Of a DNA stretch of 64,000 nt, positions 28,102 through 36,991 are shown piece by piece. Numbering within the stretch: the first letter of the stretch is position 1; every line of letters starts with the position of its first letter. A program made the translations under genes and the position numbers. The DNA comes from an uncultured Bacteroides sp. (GTDB lineage Bacteria; Bacteroidota; Bacteroidia; Bacteroidales; Bacteroidaceae). The notes beneath the pieces were generated by a model. That model was not told where the DNA came from, did not search any database, and saw only the letters and a list, made by a program, of their open reading frames with translations. The DNA lies in assembly GCA_900766005.1 (NCBI GenBank), contig CAAFTU010000109.1:12138-76137 (forward strand), given 5' to 3'.

Positions 28102-28568
28102 TGCATTACGCAGCGTTACGTTACGTTACGTTACACTTTTTTTTCGATGGTAAAACATACCCTCCGGATTCTCTGTCAGAGACTGGAGTTGTAAAATATT
28201 TCTTTACATATAAAAACAAAAAGACAAAGCAGCAAGGAGGTGAACAGACCCTAAAAACAGACCGGACCACATAGCAAAGAAAGACCAGCCCTCCCCACAC
28301 TGCTATAGTATATATATTATTATATATTTATATTAGATAATGCTTATAAAGATAAAAAAAGCCTTCTTTTCTACCCTTTTCGCCGTTTTTCGTCGATTTC
28401 CTCTTCCAGTCTTTTCCAGCTTACCGATGGTTCCGTTCTTGCTTAAAACGGGGTTTCTATCCATGGATTATATTTTATATTTTTCAACAAACTCCTATCT
28501 TGTCGAATTCCGAGGAGCAAAAAATAGAGAAAAAAAAAGTGTAACGTAACGTAACGCTATGTAACGCA
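28102..28568. mobile_element. 467-bp unit with long inverted terminal repeats built of GTTAC pentamers
   Basis: The left arm (28102-28144) reads TGCATTACGCAGC then four GTTAC-type pentamers and ACTTTTTTTT. The right arm (28531-28568), read on the other strand, has the same order with one pentamer fewer. The inner 26 bp (28119-28144 against 28531-28556) are a perfect inverted match. The roughly 385-bp centre has no convincing gene and is AT-rich (28300-28345). It looks like a non-autonomous MITE-like element or a very large hairpin. No target-site duplication is obvious. Confidence 0.55.
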
Positions 28569-28796
28569 CCTCTCACAAGCGAATCGTCGGCAGAGGCTCA
28601 TTTCTCCCCTACACCCCTTTCCTGCATCCTCATCACACACGCGATTCGAGGCAGGAAATATCGTCCGCGAAAGCAAATTTATTTTACAACCTACATCCGC
28701 TTGCAGCCCACATACCGAGCCACACCCTGAGCCACGTCCTCCAGCTACTGAAACAGGTCTGAAAAACGATTATTCTGCCACAGAAGATGCGCTGCT

Positions 28797-30596
28797 TCAC
28801 TCTTTTCCAGCTATCAGCAGACTGATAATAACACTGATGACAGACAGTACCAGTGCCCCGCTCACCCAGGCAGACACCAGCAGGTATCCGCCCCAGGAAT
28901 ACAATATGCCGGCCGCTACGGGAATGCCCAGCAGATTATAAATCAAGGCCCAGAACAGATTTCGGCGTACAAGCGCGGCCACCTGCCTTGACAGGCGGAT
29001 AGCGCCGGGAAGAAGCTGCAGGTCGGGCGACTGCAATACCAGCATTGCCTGATCCTCCTGCAGTTCCTGACCCTTCTGCACTTGCTGCTCCTTCGGATTC
29101 TTCTGCACTTCCGGACTCATGCCCATGGCAATGCTGACATCAGCCAAAGCGAATGCCTGCCTGTCATTGACCCCATCGCCTACCACAGCCACTTTCTTTC
29201 CTTTCCGCTGCAACTCGCTCACAAATTCCGCTTTTTCTTCCGGCAATGCATCGGCTATAAAATAGTCAATCCCCAGGCGCGAAGCCACCGAATGAGCCGT
29301 GCGCTCTCCGTCGCCAGTCAGCATACACACCTCCAATCCCATATCGCGAAGCTCTTTCACCGCATCAAACGACGTAAACCGAATCGGATCGGAGATAGCC
29401 ACGACAGCCAGCAGTTCAAGCTCGCGGCCGAAATAGACCATTTCATTTCCGCCACTCTCATAATGCACCACCATACCGGCCATCACATTATTCACCTTCG
29501 CTCCATAATCATGCAAAAGCTTATAATTGCCCACCCAATAAACCTGTCCTCTGCACCACACTTTGATTCCTTTGCCTCTCAGCGTCTCGACATGTTCCAG
29601 CTGGGCCGGCTGGATCTGTCCCTCCTCTTCCAGCACACGCACGACGGCTTCAGACAGCGGATGCTCCGACTGCATCAGTGCTGCCAGAAGAACATCTTTG
29701 CAGGACGACTCTTCCGAGTGAGACCACAGCCATCCTGTCACCGTTGAGCATCCTTCGGTGAGTGTGCCAGTCTTGTCGAGCACCACCACATCCGCCTTCC
29801 CCAACTGCTGCAGCCCCACCGCATGGTTCACTCTCACCCGCAAGCGGGAGAACTTTGCCATCCCCATCCACAAGGCAGCCGGCACTGCCACTCCCAGCGC
29901 ACAAGGACATGCCATGATGACAACAGACACGGCTGCCAAGACCCCATTGCCTATCTGCCCGCAAAGCGACCAGCCCACAAAGGCCAGCACTGCAACCATA
30001 AGCACCACAGGCACATAGACATTGGTTATGCGGTCGGTAAGGGTAACCGAAAACCGACCTTGCCCGCAAGCTTCCATCCAGCGGCCGGTCAGAAATGATG
30101 CCACCATCACCGAAACAATCTCAAAAGAAGGAAGCGAGATTATCTCAAGGTAAGAAGGCGAGATTGTCTCAAGGCAAGAAGGAAGCGAGCCGGCTCCTGG
30201 CTCATGTGCGAAGGCTGGAGCAGCCCAACAGAACAGACTGAAAAAATAAGCCACCGTCATACTCAACACTACCAGCACATCCAGCCCCGCTCTTCCCCGA
30301 ACGAGCTGCCTGCAAGCTTGCACAAAAAAACTTCTTCCCAAACAGAAGAGCACAAAGGCAGCAATCAAAGCCTGAACGGTCCATGAGGGGACAACCCAAG
30401 ACAGCAACAGCTGGACAACTGCCAGCACCCAGGCCACCGCCACTCTTCTTCTCAACAACACACGCTGTTTATCCATCCCTGCATCCGTCAGCACGGAACA
30501 CTTTCTACTCACATCCTTATCCACGGAATGCATTCTACTCACATCCTCATCCACAGCACTCTTTCTACTCACATTTTTGTTCATGGCTATACTCAT
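28797..30596 (-). CDS. P1B-type heavy-metal P-type ATPase lacking the actuator domain
   Basis: Membrane ATPase of 599 aa, normally a copper or heavy-metal exporter (family length about 730-830). Present: membrane metal site CPC at 230-232, phosphorylation motif DKTGT (274-278), nucleotide-domain SEHPL, TGDGERT and the hinge GDGVND. Absent: an N-terminal metal-binding CxxC domain and, strikingly, the actuator domain. The helix ending GRWMEACGQGRF (171-182) runs directly into TDRITNVYVPVVL, where about 130 residues with the TGE loop should lie. Repeats occur in the N-terminus (DVSRxxSVDK, residues 8-35) and in a loop (SLPSCLETISPSYLEI). The frame is intact, so the gene may be functional in a new way or in early decay. 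Start could be the second ATG. Confidence 0.85.
   Translation of the reverse strand: MSIAMNKNVSRKSAVDEDVSRMHSVDKDVSRKCSVLTDAGMDKQRVLLRRRVAVAWVLAVVQLLLSWVVPSWTVQALIAAFVLFCLGRSFFVQACRQLVRGRAGLDVLVVLSMTVAYFFSLFCWAAPAFAHEPGAGSLPSCLETISPSYLEIISLPSFEIVSVMVASFLTGRWMEACGQGRFSVTLTDRITNVYVPVVLMVAVLAFVGWSLCGQIGNGVLAAVSVVIMACPCALGVAVPAALWMGMAKFSRLRVRVNHAVGLQQLGKADVVVLDKTGTLTEGCSTVTGWLWSHSEESSCKDVLLAALMQSEHPLSEAVVRVLEEEGQIQPAQLEHVETLRGKGIKVWCRGQVYWVGNYKLLHDYGAKVNNVMAGMVVHYESGGNEMVYFGRELELLAVVAISDPIRFTSFDAVKELRDMGLEVCMLTGDGERTAHSVASRLGIDYFIADALPEEKAEFVSELQRKGKKVAVVGDGVNDRQAFALADVSIAMGMSPEVQKNPKEQQVQKGQELQEDQAMLVLQSPDLQLLPGAIRLSRQVAALVRRNLFWALIYNLLGIPVAAGILYSWGGYLLVSAWVSGALVLSVISVIISLLIAGKE
30490..30588 (-). 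repeat. 30-bp tandem repeat inside the ATPase N-terminus
   Basis: Three imperfect copies encode NVSRKSAVDE, DVSRMHSVDK and DVSRKCSVLT. A length that is a multiple of three keeps the frame. Confidence 0.8.
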
Positions 30597-30751
30597 TTAT
30601 TTCGTTCATTGACCCTCCCTTAACAAGTCCGTCTTCCCATTTGTTCAGCCACATCATTTTTCACCATGAGCAAGCAGCCTTTCTTTGAGATAATTAGCTA
30701 AAACCTACTGATTTTTTTCTGATTTTATTAGCGCAATTCATGAATTTTGCG

Positions 30752-30759
30752 TATATTTG
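30752..30759 (+). promoter_or_regulatory. -7 promoter box of DUF3298 lipoprotein gene
   Basis: TATATTTG fits TAnnTTTG, 49 nt before the ATG at 30809. No clear -33 element. Confidence 0.55.
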
Positions 30760-30808
30760 TCAGTAGTGAAACTTAAAACAGAAGATTAATTCAAACAGCA
30801 AAAAGAAT

Positions 30809-31660
30809 ATGAAAAAGCAATATGTCAGTCTGCTTGCAGTTCTTCTTTCAGCAGGCGTTTTTTTATTTTCTTGTGATAACAAGATGAGCAAAAATACAGG
30901 TGCTTTGCAATTTGACAGCATTCAAGTGAATGAAACGGCCCATCTGTTTGAAGATGCCGCCAAACCTGCCTGCAACCTTGTCATTAACTATGCCTATCCG
31001 GTGCAGTCTACGGATGAAACCCTGAAAGATACGCTGAATGCGTATTTCATCTCTGCCTGCTTTGGAGAAAAATACATCGGTGAAAAACCGGAGAAAGTGG
31101 TGGCACAGTATACGAAGAATTACATCAGCACCTATCGCAAAGACCTGGAGCCCATGTATCTGGAGGACGAGAAGAACAAGGAAGACGAATCTTCCATCGG
31201 AGCATGGTACTCTTACTACAAGGGGGTTGAAAGCCACGTGCAGCTGTACGAGAAAGATCTGCTGGTGTATCGCATCGACTATAACGAATATACCGGAGGC
31301 GCTCATGGCGTTTACATGACCAGCTATCTGAACTTCGACCTCACTCTGATGCGTCCGCTCCGCCTGGACGATGTGTTCGTGGGAGACTACAAGGAACCGC
31401 TCACCGACCTGATCTGGAACCAGCTGATGGCAGACAACAAGGTGGCTACGCATGAGGCATTGGAAGATTTGGGCTTCGGCTCCACCGGTGAGATTGCCCC
31501 TACAGAAAACTTCTATTTAAGCAAAAAAGGAATCACTTTCCATTACAATGTATATGAAATCACGCCTTATGCCATGGGCGCAGTCAAGGTGACCCTTCCT
31601 TATGCCGTAATGGAACATTTGTTAGGCAGCAGCCCTGTTTTAGGAGACTTGAAAAATTAA
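30809..31660 (+). CDS. DUF4163/DUF3298 lipoprotein (RsiV-like)
   Basis: Lipoprotein of 283 aa with lipobox FSC (Cys22). The central part is DUF4163-like and the C-terminal part ('YTGGAHGVYMTSYLNFDL') is the DUF3298 signature also found in the lysozyme-binding anti-sigma factor RsiV. Here there is no membrane helix or sigma partner, so lysozyme sensing is not implied. Function is unknown. It is divergent from the ATPase gene. Confidence 0.83.
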   Translation: MKKQYVSLLAVLLSAGVFLFSCDNKMSKNTGALQFDSIQVNETAHLFEDAAKPACNLVINYAYPVQSTDETLKDTLNAYFISACFGEKYIGEKPEKVVAQYTKNYISTYRKDLEPMYLEDEKNKEDESSIGAWYSYYKGVESHVQLYEKDLLVYRIDYNEYTGGAHGVYMTSYLNFDLTLMRPLRLDDVFVGDYKEPLTDLIWNQLMADNKVATHEALEDLGFGSTGEIAPTENFYLSKKGITFHYNVYEITPYAMGAVKVTLPYAVMEHLLGSSPVLGDLKN

Positions 31661-31785
31661 TTTTACTAATATAGAATCATCGTCTCACAGGATGACTGGC
31701 AGAAACAGCTGAACGAACGACCGACCGGACAATCGGCAGGATGACTGACCGGACGACCGGCAAGACGACGATTCATTTAACTTTT

Positions 31786-32418
31786 ATGAAAGAACAAGTG
31801 GAAATCATACAGAAATACTTCCCGAATCTGACAGAGGAACAGCAGAAACAATTTGCTGCGCTCTACGATCTTTACATCGATTGGAATGCTAAAATCAACG
31901 TCATTTCACGCAAAGACATCGAGAATTTGTACGAACATCATGTGCTTCATTCGCTGGGCATAGCCAAAGTGATCCAGTTTCATCCCGGAACCCGCGTGAT
32001 GGACTTAGGCACCGGCGGAGGATTCCCGGGTATTCCCTTGGCGATCTTGTTTCCCGACACACATTTCCACCTGGTAGACAGCATCGGAAAGAAGGTGCGG
32101 GTGGCCACTGAAGTTGCCACGGCCATCGGTCTGAAAAATGTCACCTTCCGCCACGCCCGCGCTCAGGAGGAAAAGCAGACATTCGACTTTGTGGTGAGCC
32201 GTGCCGTGATGCCGCTGGCTGATTTGATGAAAATCATCAAGAAGAACATCTCACCCAAACAGCAGAATGCACTGCCCAACGGACTGATTTGCCTGAAAGG
32301 AGGCGAATTGGAACACGAAACCATGCCGTTCAAAAACAAAACAATGATTCACAGTTTGAGCGACAATTTCGAGGAAGAGTTCTTCCAGACGAAGAAAGTG
32401 GTGTACGTACCTATCTAA
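31786..32418 (+). CDS. rsmG: 16S rRNA m7G527 methyltransferase RsmG
   Basis: Cytoplasmic S-adenosylmethionine-dependent enzyme that methylates G527 of 16S rRNA. The SAM-binding motif is VMDLGTGGGFPGIPLA, followed by the family segments 'HLVDSIGKKVRV' and 'FDFVVSRAV'. The frame extends upstream to 31741, but that part (MTDRTTGKTT) comes from a repetitive spacer (GACCGGACGACCGGCA-type); the ATG at 31786 gives the normal start and a length of 210 aa. Confidence 0.95.
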   Translation: MKEQVEIIQKYFPNLTEEQQKQFAALYDLYIDWNAKINVISRKDIENLYEHHVLHSLGIAKVIQFHPGTRVMDLGTGGGFPGIPLAILFPDTHFHLVDSIGKKVRVATEVATAIGLKNVTFRHARAQEEKQTFDFVVSRAVMPLADLMKIIKKNISPKQQNALPNGLICLKGGELEHETMPFKNKTMIHSLSDNFEEEFFQTKKVVYVPI

Positions 32419-32446
32419 CCGGTGCGTACTTATTTTTATATGAAAC

Positions 32447-32497
32447 CATCACTAGAAATTTAGCATCACTATAGATTTAGCGTCACTAGAGATTTAG
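32447..32497. repeat. 17-bp tandem repeat, three copies
   Basis: CATCACTAGAAATTTAG, CATCACTATAGATTTAG and CGTCACTAGAGATTTAG are consecutive (32447, 32464 and 32481). They fill the leader of the next gene. Confidence 0.95.
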
Positions 32498-32509
32498 CAC
32501 ATTAAAACC

Positions 32510-33148
32510 ATGAAAATCAAGAGGTTTGAATTTAATATGTTTCCCGTAAACTGCTATGTGTTATGGGATGAGACCAAAGAAGCTGTGGTCATTGACCCGG
32601 GCTGTTTCTACGATGAAGAAAAGCGGACACTGAAGAATTTTATCCTCAGCAACGAGCTGAACGTGAAGCATCTGCTGAACACCCACCTCCACTTAGACCA
32701 TATATTCGGCAATCCGTTTATGCTGAAAGAATTCGGGCTGTCGGCCGAAGCCAACAAAGCAGACGAGTTCTGGATTGAGGAGGCTCCCAAGCAAAGCCGC
32801 ATGTTCGGATTCCAGCTGCAAGAAAAACCGGTGCCCCTGGGCGGATATCTGCACGACGGAGATATCATCACCTTCGGCAACAGCCAGCTGGAAGCTATTC
32901 ACGTGCCGGGCCACTCTCCGGGCAGCCTGGTATATTACAGCAAAGCCGATCACTGCATGTTTTCGGGCGACGTGTTGTTTCAAGGCAGCATTGGCCGTGC
33001 CGACTTGGCCGGAGGCAATTTCGACGAACTGATAGAGCACATCTGCAGCCGCCTGTTTGTGCTGCCCAATGAAACGGTGGTGTATCCCGGACATGGTGCC
33101 CCCACTACCATCGGAGTGGAAAAAGCCGAGAATCCATTTTTCAGATAG
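32510..33148 (+). CDS. MBL-fold metallo-hydrolase (glyoxalase II-like)
   Basis: Cytoplasmic metallo-beta-lactamase-fold hydrolase of 212 aa. Zinc ligands are in THLHLDH (58-64), then VPGHSPGS, SGDVLF and the terminal PGHG. This set suits thioesterase-type members such as hydroxyacylglutathione hydrolase. Bacteroides does not generally use glutathione, so the physiological substrate is open. Lies between rsmG and gcvP in the same direction. Confidence 0.88.
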   Translation: MKIKRFEFNMFPVNCYVLWDETKEAVVIDPGCFYDEEKRTLKNFILSNELNVKHLLNTHLHLDHIFGNPFMLKEFGLSAEANKADEFWIEEAPKQSRMFGFQLQEKPVPLGGYLHDGDIITFGNSQLEAIHVPGHSPGSLVYYSKADHCMFSGDVLFQGSIGRADLAGGNFDELIEHICSRLFVLPNETVVYPGHGAPTTIGVEKAENPFFR

Positions 33149-33159
33149 CATTCTATTAT

Positions 33160-33183
33160 TTTAGATAACACTTTAGATAACAC
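33160..33183. repeat. 12-bp direct repeat TTTAGATAACAC, two copies
   Basis: Exact copies at 33160-33171 and 33172-33183 in the short spacer ahead of gcvP. Confidence 0.85.
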
Positions 33184-33201
33184 TCTAAAAATTCTAATAA
33201 C

Positions 33202-36051
33202 ATGAAAACCGATTTGTTAGCAAGCCGTCACATCGGCATTAATGAACAAGACACAGCCGTGATGCTCCAGAAAATAGGCGTACGGTCGCTGGATGAACTG
33301 ATTGATCAAACCATTCCCGCCAACATCCGCTTAAAAGAGCCGTTGGGTTTGAATGCCCCGTTGACGGAATATGAATTTGCCAAGCACATCTCATCGCTGG
33401 CAAGCAAGAACAAACTGTTTACTACCTACATCGGTCAGGGATGGTATAACACCATTACACCGGCTGTGATTCAGCGCAATGTGTTTGAAAACCCCGTATG
33501 GTACACTTCTTACACACCTTATCAGACTGAGGTTTCCCAAGGCCGCCTGGAAGCATTGATGAACTTCCAGACTGTCATCAGTGACCTCACTGCCATGCCG
33601 CTCGCCAATTGTTCATTGCTTGATGAAGGTACGGCTGCTGCAGAAGCGGTGACCATGATGTACAGCCTGCGTTCACGCGCCCAGCAGAAAGCCGGAGTGA
33701 ACGTGGTATTTGTAGACGAGCAGATTTTCCCTCAGACACTGGCTGTGATGACCACCCGGGCTGTGCCCCAGGGCATCGAACTGCGCGTGGGAAAATACAG
33801 CGAATTTGAATTTACTCCCGACGTGTTTGCCTGCGTGCTGCAGTATCCCAATGCGAGCGGAAGTGCAGAGGAATATGCTGCCTTTACCCAAAAAGCTCAC
33901 GAAGCAGACTGCAAAGTGGCGGTGGCAGCCGACATCCTCAGTCTGGCTCTGCTCACTCCTCCGGGAGAATGGGGAGCAGACATCGTGTTCGGAAGCAGCC
34001 AGCGACTGGGTACACCGATGTTTTATGGCGGTCCGTCGGCAGCTTATTTCGCTACCCGCGATGAGTACAAGCGGAATATGCCGGGACGCATCATCGGATG
34101 GTCGAAAGATAAATACGGCAAGCTGTGCTACCGGATGGCGCTGCAGACCCGTGAACAGCACATCAAACGCGAAAAGGCTACATCGAACATCTGTACGGCC
34201 CAGGCCCTGCTTGCCACGATGGCCGGATTCTATGCGGTGTATCACGGACAGGAAGGCATCCTCAACATTGCTTCCCGCATCCACAGCATTGCGGTCTATC
34301 TGGACAAAGAAGTACAGAAATTCGGCTATCGCCAGTTGAATGAGCAATATTTTGACACCCTGCGCTTTGAACTGCCCGGACAGCTGTCGGCCCAGCAGAT
34401 CCGCACCATTGCCTTGAGCAAGGAAGTGAATCTGCGCTATTATGACAACGGCGATGTGGGTTTCAGCATTGACGAAACCACTGATATCGCTGCAGCAAGT
34501 ACGCTGCTTTCCATCTTTGCCATTGCCGCAGGAAAAGATTATCAGAAAATAGAAGACATTGCTGAACAGTGCATCATTCGGCCGTCGCTGAAGCGCACCT
34601 CTTCCTTCCTCACGCACGAAGTGTTCAATAAGTATCACACGGAAACGGAAATGATGCGCTATATCAAGCGCTTGGACCGCAAAGATATTTCCCTCACTCA
34701 CTCGATGATTTCATTGGGATCGTGCACCATGAAGCTGAATGCCGCAGCTGAAATGCTTCCGCTGAGTTGTGCCGGATTTATGGAAATGCACCCGCTGGTG
34801 CCCGAAGACCAGGCTGCCGGCTATCGCGAACTGATTCACAACTTAAGTGAAGACTTGAAAATCATCACTGGATTTGCTGGGGTGAGCCTGCAGCCCAACT
34901 CGGGTGCTGCCGGCGAATATACCGGACTGCGCGTTATCCGGGCTTACCTGGAACATATCGGACAGGGACACCGCAACAAGATTCTGATTCCGGCCTCTGC
35001 CCACGGCACCAACCCGGCTTCAGCTGTCCAGGCAGGATTCACCACGGTGACCTGTGCCTGCGATGAACATGGCAATGTAGACATGGACGATTTGCGGGCC
35101 AAAGCCGAAGAAAACAAAGACGACCTGGCTGCGCTGATGATTACCTATCCGTCTACACACGGTATCTTCGAAACGGAAATCAAGGAAATTTGCCGCATCA
35201 TCCATGCCTGCGGCGCGCAAGTATATATGGACGGTGCCAACATGAATGCGCAGGTGGGGCTCACCAACCCAGGATTCATCGGTGCAGACGTGTGCCACCT
35301 CAACTTGCACAAGACATTCGCTTCGCCTCACGGCGGTGGCGGTCCGGGTGTGGGTCCTATCTGTGTGGCCGAACATCTGGTGCCTTTCCTCCCGGGACAC
35401 AGCATCTTCTGCAACACGCAGAACCAGGTAGCTTCTGCTCCGTTTGGCAGTGCAGGTATTTTGCCGATCACCTACGGATACATCCGCATGATGGGTGCTG
35501 AAGGCTTGACGAAAGCCACGAAAGCAGCCATCCTCAACGCCAACTACCTGGCAGCCTGTCTGAAGGACACTTACGGCATCGTTTACCGGGGAGCCAACGG
35601 CTTCGTGGGACACGAAATGATTTTGGAATGCCGCAAGATTCATGAGGAAACGGGTATCTCCGAAAATGACATCGCCAAACGCCTGATGGACTACGGCTAT
35701 CATGCGCCTACGCTTTCCTTCCCTGTGCACGGCACTCTGATGATTGAGCCTACCGAAAGCGAAAGCTTAGCCGAGCTGAACAACTTCGTGGATGTGATGC
35801 TCAACATCTGGAAGGAAATTGAGGAGGTGAAGAACGGGGAAGCCGACAAGGAAGACAATGTGCTGATTAATGCACCTCACCCCGAGTATGAGATTGTGAA
35901 CGACAACTGGGAGCACTCATACACCCGTGCAAAAGCTGCCTACCCGATTGAAAGTGTGCGTGAAAACAAGTTCTGGGTGAACGTGGCACGTGTAGACAAC
36001 ACACTGGGCGACCGCAAGTTGCTGCCTACCCGCTACGGCACATTCGACTGA
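33202..36051 (+). CDS. gcvP: Glycine dehydrogenase (decarboxylating), P protein GcvP
   Basis: PLP enzyme of the glycine cleavage system, which decarboxylates glycine and passes the aminomethyl group to the lipoyl H protein. It is the fused single-chain form (949 aa). The N-terminal half begins ASRHIGINEQD; the C-terminal half holds the PLP-lysine motif HLNLHKTFASPHGGGGPG and 'SAHGTNPASAV'. The other glycine-cleavage genes (T, H) are not in the window. The gene has a strong terminator 160 bp downstream. Confidence 0.97.
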   Translation: MKTDLLASRHIGINEQDTAVMLQKIGVRSLDELIDQTIPANIRLKEPLGLNAPLTEYEFAKHISSLASKNKLFTTYIGQGWYNTITPAVIQRNVFENPVWYTSYTPYQTEVSQGRLEALMNFQTVISDLTAMPLANCSLLDEGTAAAEAVTMMYSLRSRAQQKAGVNVVFVDEQIFPQTLAVMTTRAVPQGIELRVGKYSEFEFTPDVFACVLQYPNASGSAEEYAAFTQKAHEADCKVAVAADILSLALLTPPGEWGADIVFGSSQRLGTPMFYGGPSAAYFATRDEYKRNMPGRIIGWSKDKYGKLCYRMALQTREQHIKREKATSNICTAQALLATMAGFYAVYHGQEGILNIASRIHSIAVYLDKEVQKFGYRQLNEQYFDTLRFELPGQLSAQQIRTIALSKEVNLRYYDNGDVGFSIDETTDIAAASTLLSIFAIAAGKDYQKIEDIAEQCIIRPSLKRTSSFLTHEVFNKYHTETEMMRYIKRLDRKDISLTHSMISLGSCTMKLNAAAEMLPLSCAGFMEMHPLVPEDQAAGYRELIHNLSEDLKIITGFAGVSLQPNSGAAGEYTGLRVIRAYLEHIGQGHRNKILIPASAHGTNPASAVQAGFTTVTCACDEHGNVDMDDLRAKAEENKDDLAALMITYPSTHGIFETEIKEICRIIHACGAQVYMDGANMNAQVGLTNPGFIGADVCHLNLHKTFASPHGGGGPGVGPICVAEHLVPFLPGHSIFCNTQNQVASAPFGSAGILPITYGYIRMMGAEGLTKATKAAILNANYLAACLKDTYGIVYRGANGFVGHEMILECRKIHEETGISENDIAKRLMDYGYHAPTLSFPVHGTLMIEPTESESLAELNNFVDVMLNIWKEIEEVKNGEADKEDNVLINAPHPEYEIVNDNWEHSYTRAKAAYPIESVRENKFWVNVARVDNTLGDRKLLPTRYGTFD

Positions 36052-36059
36052 TTTTATGC

Positions 36060-36180
36060 TGCTACTAAATAATAGAAAGCAGCTGTAAAATCAGGAAGTA
36101 CCTGTAGAAACAGAGAGAGTACCTTGCAATTTAGAGAGCTGATGTAAAATTAGATAGTAGCTGTAGAATTAGAAAAAGAT
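36060..36180. repeat. Degenerate direct repeats (AGCTGTARAATYAG type)
   Basis: Recurring AGCAGCTGTAAAATCAG, AGCTGATGTAAAATTAG, AGTAGCTGTAGAATTAG between gcvP and its terminator. Confidence 0.7.
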
Positions 36181-36212
36181 AATAACAAGAAAACAATCAG
36201 AAAGCAACAATA

Positions 36213-36251
36213 AAAATAACCCCTGCCAACGGATGCGGCAGGGGTTATTTT
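36213..36251 (+). terminator. Terminator downstream of gcvP
   Basis: AAAATAACCCCTGCC, loop, GGCAGGGGTTATTTT: a perfect 15-bp stem with A and T flanks, so it can work in both directions. Confidence 0.92.
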
Positions 36252-36341
36252 CTATAAGACATTCTGCAAGATACTCTGCAAATATTATGCAAGATATTCT
36301 ATCAGACATTCACCCGAAAAACCGGTAAATGATTCTTCTCT

Positions 36342-36911
36342 TTACTTCACCAAGGTTACAATGCCCTCCTTGATGTGCTTTTCTTTCAAAGACACCTGAG
36401 GATCGGCATAGCCCAAAGCAACACAGCCATATACCTGATGATGCTCAGGCACCCCCAATGACGTGATAAAAGCACGCACTTCAGGATCATTGCAGGTAGT
36501 GCCCAGCTGATTGATCCAGCAGGAAGAAATGCCCAGCGACTGCGCCGCCAAAAACATATTTTCAATGGCACACGCACAGTCCATCGGAGCCCACCATTGG
36601 GTCGGTTCGTTGGATACAATCACCAGTGAAGGTGCATGATAATAGCAGCAGTATGTTTCACTATGACCGCGCTCCTGCAAACGTGCATCCTCACTCTTGG
36701 CAAAGGCCCCTTTGATGTGCTTATTCAGTTCCGCCAGTTTGTCCTGATTCTGAATAGCCGTAAAATGCCACGTCTCGTAATGCATCCCGTTGGGTGCATA
36801 GGCACCTGCTTCTACAATGGCCATCAGGTCTTCTTCTGACAGCTGACGGTCGGTATAGGCCCGTACACTGCGACGCGCCTTGATATTTTCCAAAACTTCA
36901 TTTGTTTTCAT
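36342..36911 (-). CDS. Nitroreductase-family flavoprotein
   Basis: Cytoplasmic FMN-dependent oxidoreductase of 189 aa. The opening IKARRSVRAYTDRQLSEEDL is the family's flavin-binding start; 'AGAYAPNGMHYETWHF' and the terminal 'VALGYAD' follow as expected. Members reduce nitro groups, quinones or enones; the true substrate is unknown. The gene is monocistronic on the minus strand and faces gcvP. Confidence 0.9.
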   Translation of the reverse strand: MKTNEVLENIKARRSVRAYTDRQLSEEDLMAIVEAGAYAPNGMHYETWHFTAIQNQDKLAELNKHIKGAFAKSEDARLQERGHSETYCCYYHAPSLVIVSNEPTQWWAPMDCACAIENMFLAAQSLGISSCWINQLGTTCNDPEVRAFITSLGVPEHHQVYGCVALGYADPQVSLKEKHIKEGIVTLVK

Positions 36912-36991
36912 CCTGTCCTCTCCTATATATAAAAACGGGGTTGATAAACCCTCATTCTATTTTGTACAACAATATACTAATTTGCACAGAA

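Noticed and set aside
28071..28549. Two frames of 67-69 codons within the inverted-repeat unit
   Set aside because: AT-driven composition, no family, one begins in the repeat arm.
33673..34701. Minus-strand open frame of 342 codons
   Set aside because: Antisense to gcvP, a certain gene.
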